A stretch of 64,000 nucleotides of DNA from Alkaliphilus peptidifermentans DSM 18978 (GTDB taxonomy: Bacteria; Bacillota; Clostridia; Peptostreptococcales; Natronincolaceae), in contig NZ_FMUS01000001.1 in NCBI RefSeq assembly GCF_900101495.1, forward strand, positions 1-64,000, given 5' to 3'. This document shows, piece after piece, positions 61,969 through 64,000 of the stretch. The notes under the pieces were generated by a model, which was not told where the DNA came from, made no database searches, and saw only the letters and a program-made list of their open reading frames with translations. Position numbers and translations under genes: made by a program. Each line of letters begins with the position of its first letter. The first letter of the stretch is position 1.

Positions 61969-62727
61969 CTACCTTCTTACTTCGATTCCTTCCGTTTCAA
62001 GATACTCCTTTAGCTTTGGTATTTCAACCTCTTTGAAATGAAAGAGTGATGCTGCAAGGGCGCCATCAGCGCTTCCAGCTTTAAAGGCATCATAGAAATC
62101 TCGATAGCTTCCTGCGCCTCCTGAAGCAATTACAGGTATATTTACTCCTTCGCTAATATCCCTTGTTATGGCTAAGTCATAGCCTGCCTTCGTACCATCT
62201 CGATCCATACTGGTCAAGAGTATTTCTCCTGCCCCTAAAGCTTCAACCTTTTTAGCCCAGTCTAAGGCATTAATTCCAGTATTCACTCTGCCTCCCTTTA
62301 CATACACATTATATCTTCCATCCTGCTGTAGCTTTACATCTATTGCCACCACCACCGCCTGACTACCGAACCTTTTGGAACAATCATATATAAGGGATGG
62401 GTTTTCAACAGCTGCCGAATTCATAGATATTTTGTCTGCTCCTGCCCTCAAAGCTTCTCTAAAATCGTCGATACTACGGATACCACCACCTACTGTAAGG
62501 GGAATGAATACCTCTTCGGCCGTTTTTCTGACAATATCCAGTATTAGCCCTCGATTTTGATGGGAGGCTGATATATCTAAAAAAACCAATTCATCTGCTC
62601 CAAACCGATTGTATTCCCGTGCAATGGCGACAGGGTCTCCTGCATCCACCAAATTAACAAAATTCACACCCTTTACCACTCTACCTCCATCCACATCCAG
62701 ACAGGGTATAATTCTTTTAGCTATCAT
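61969..62727 (-). CDS. hisF: Imidazole glycerol phosphate synthase subunit HisF
   Basis: 252 residues, TIM barrel. [21 protein letters not shown] with the catalytic Asp11, [10 protein letters not shown], and [17 protein letters not shown]. Asp in [15 protein letters not shown] is the second acid. It forms IGP and AICAR with HisH. ATG overlaps hisA by 4 nt. Confidence 0.97.
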   Translation of the reverse strand: MIAKRIIPCLDVDGGRVVKGVNFVNLVDAGDPVAIAREYNRFGADELVFLDISASHQNRGLILDIVRKTAEEVFIPLTVGGGIRSIDDFREALRAGADKISMNSAAVENPSLIYDCSKRFGSQAVVVAIDVKLQQDGRYNVYVKGGRVNTGINALDWAKKVEALGAGEILLTSMDRDGTKAGYDLAITRDISEGVNIPVIASGGAGSYRDFYDAFKAGSADGALAASLFHFKEVEIPKLKEYLETEGIEVRR

Positions 62728-63437
62728 CCTATCACCCCTCTAGCCTGCTTCAAAGTAAACCTTTCCTCGTATAGAGCTTTACCCACGATGGCACCTTCAA
62801 CATCTAATTCCTTTAGGCTAATTAGGTCCTGTAAACAAGAAACCCCTCCAGAGGCAATAAGTTTTATCTTTGAAGCCTCTTTTATAGTTTTAATGCCATT
62901 AAGATTTGGTCCTTCAAGCATTCCATCCCTACTAATGTCAGTATAGACAATGTGGTCTACTCCCATAGTTTCCAGTTCCCTAACAAAGTCAACTGCTTTC
63001 ACATTACTAAGCTTCACCCAGCCCTCCAGGGCAACCATGCCATCCTTTGCATCTATGGAGACGACAATTCTATTCCCATATTTTTCAATAGAATTGACAA
63101 GCATTGCTTTATCCTCCAATGCCTTTGTTCCTAGAATAACTCTTTCTGCTCCAATCTGAAGAAGGGCTTGAATTGTTTCAATATTTCTAATCCCCCCTCC
63201 TACCTGTACAGGAATATCCACCTCACTAATTATTGCTTCTATAGTTTTTAAGTTCTTAGTGCTTCCAGTGAAAGCACCATCTAAATCAACCAAATGAAGA
63301 CACTCTGCCCCCTGCTTCTGCCACAGTCTTGCAACCTGCTGAGGAGATTGAAAATACACCTTTTCTTGATCAATTAAACCTTGTGTTAAGCGTACACATT
63401 TTCCATCCTTTATATCAATTGCTGGATAAATAATCAT
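62724..63437 (-). CDS. hisA: Phosphoribosylformimino-5-aminoimidazole carboxamide ribotide isomerase HisA
   Basis: 237 residues, TIM barrel homologous to His[18 protein letters not shown] has the first catalytic Asp, and [17 protein letters not shown] the second. QVGGGIRN and [11 protein letters not shown] are the phosphate sites. It overlaps hisF and hisH by 4 nt each. Confidence 0.97.
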   Translation of the reverse strand: MIIYPAIDIKDGKCVRLTQGLIDQEKVYFQSPQQVARLWQKQGAECLHLVDLDGAFTGSTKNLKTIEAIISEVDIPVQVGGGIRNIETIQALLQIGAERVILGTKALEDKAMLVNSIEKYGNRIVVSIDAKDGMVALEGWVKLSNVKAVDFVRELETMGVDHIVYTDISRDGMLEGPNLNGIKTIKEASKIKLIASGGVSCLQDLISLKELDVEGAIVGKALYEERFTLKQARGVIG

Positions 63438-64000
63438 TTTATCACCTGCCCAAAGTTTCGAAGTATTTTCAAACCAATATCACCGCTTTTTTCTGGATGA
63501 AATTGCATTGCAAAAACATTATCCTTTTCAATAACAGCAGGAATTTCCACACCATACTGTGTAACCCCTTTAACAATATCATTAGCATCTGTTTTAACAT
63601 AAAAGGAGTGAACGAAATAAACGTACTCATCTTCCTCTAAGCCCTGCAGCAGTCTACTGTCTTGCCTTCTATGCAGCTTATTCCAGCCCATATGAGGTAT
63701 TTTAAACTTAGGTGGTATTTTAATTACATCTCCCTCTAGTAAGCCTAGTCCATTACATGCCTCAGTTTCGCTTCCCCGCTGAAATAATATTTGCATACCT
63801 AGACATATTCCAAGAAGGGGCTTTCCTTTATTTACTTCATTTATAATTGAATCAATTAATCCCTTTTCTTTAAGATTTTCAATGGCATTGTAAAAAGCTC
63901 CCACACCGGGTATTATAATGGCTCTGGCATCCATTAAATGTCTTTTTTCATTTGTAACTATTGCATTAATCCCTATATAGCCAAAGGCCTTTTCAACGCT
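63434..64000 (-). CDS. hisH: Imidazole glycerol phosphate synthase subunit HisH (5' end beyond the window)
   Basis: 188 residues visible, with only about the first dozen codons missing past 64000. The frame is open from 64000 (SVEKAFGYIGINAIV...). GVGAFYNA, LLGICLGMQILF with the nucleophile Cys, and AMQFHPEKSG with the His-Glu pair form the glutaminase triad. It feeds ammonia to HisF. Confidence 0.95.
   Translation of the reverse strand, partial: SVEKAFGYIGINAIVTNEKRHLMDARAIIIPGVGAFYNAIENLKEKGLIDSIINEVNKGKPLLGICLGMQILFQRGSETEACNGLGLLEGDVIKIPPKFKIPHMGWNKLHRRQDSRLLQGLEEDEYVYFVHSFYVKTDANDIVKGVTQYGVEIPAVIEKDNVFAMQFHPEKSGDIGLKILRNFGQVIK

Overview
The window is about 64 kb of AT-rich, low-GC Gram-positive DNA. 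It looks like an anaerobic clostridium of the Alkaliphilus/Natronincola kind (Peptostreptococcales). The reasons are the fsa-glpX-rho-rpmE-tdk core, lysine-fermentation genes (kal, kce), a clostridial type of propanediol microcompartment operon, Na+-coupled NSS transporters and strong AGGAGG ribosome binding sites. The organism name is an inference from gene content; no rRNA or tRNA gene was seen.

Layout. 0.2-1.2 kb: prmC behind the last codons of a lost yqhQ (DUF1385) gene. 1.2-11.5 kb: a secreted protein of unknown function, then an unusual catabolic operon read leftwards (ROK regulator, permease, HyuA-like protein without HyuB, NanE-like barrel, DUF4127 protein, FAD oxidoreductase, HExxH protein). 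11.6-12.4 kb: scar DNA with a structured-RNA-like segment, an IS91-type transposase fragment and a BhlA-like holin. 12.7-30.5 kb: a B12-dependent diol dehydratase microcompartment operon (pduA-B-C-D-E-G-H-K-J-L, eutJ, flavoprotein, pduN-O-P-S, membrane protein, pduT), preceded by a PocR-type sensor kinase and an AraC-type response regulator. 30.7-35.9 kb: arsC, tdk, rpmE, rho and two glpX genes. 36.2-47.5 kb: a sigma-54 dependent operon (livK-G-F-H-M, two alpha/beta hydrolases, a KAS III-like enzyme, a CoA-transferase and an SDR reductase) with its PAS/AAA+/Fis regulator. 47.9-53.4 kb: kal-kce-fsa, divergent from two NSS symporters that share one promoter design. 53.4-57.4 kb: an LtaS-like sulfatase and a two-gene radical-SAM DNA repair cassette under a likely LexA box. 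57.6-61.3 kb: a patch of transposon, intron-like and hisIE debris around an amidase, a small membrane protein, an HxlR regulator and a phosphotriesterase-like protein. 61.3-64 kb: hisIE, hisF, hisA and hisH (cut by the window end).

How it works together. The Pdu block encodes a full shell (hexamers PduA, PduJ and PduK, trimers PduB and PduT, pentamer PduN) and an enzyme core that would take 1,2-propanediol to propionaldehyde, propionyl-CoA and propionyl phosphate, with cobalamin recycling by PduO, PduS and PduGH. There is no local pduQ or pduW. Six proteins, including an unassigned flavoprotein, start with the same short amphipathic helix and so probably bind inside the compartment. The sigma-54 operon and the ROK operon are coherent catabolic units whose substrates I cannot name; these are the best candidates for undescribed systems.

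Genome history. The usual clostridial run fsa-glpX-rho-rpmE-tdk-yqhQ-prmC-prfA is broken twice here, between fsa and glpX and between tdk and prmC. AATGAGTAATT-type repeats lie at the tdk-side and fsa-side breaks. Between 57 and 61 kb there are a duplicated 57-bp piece of hisIE and a hairpin element flanked by two copies of one terminator, both signs of recent rearrangement.
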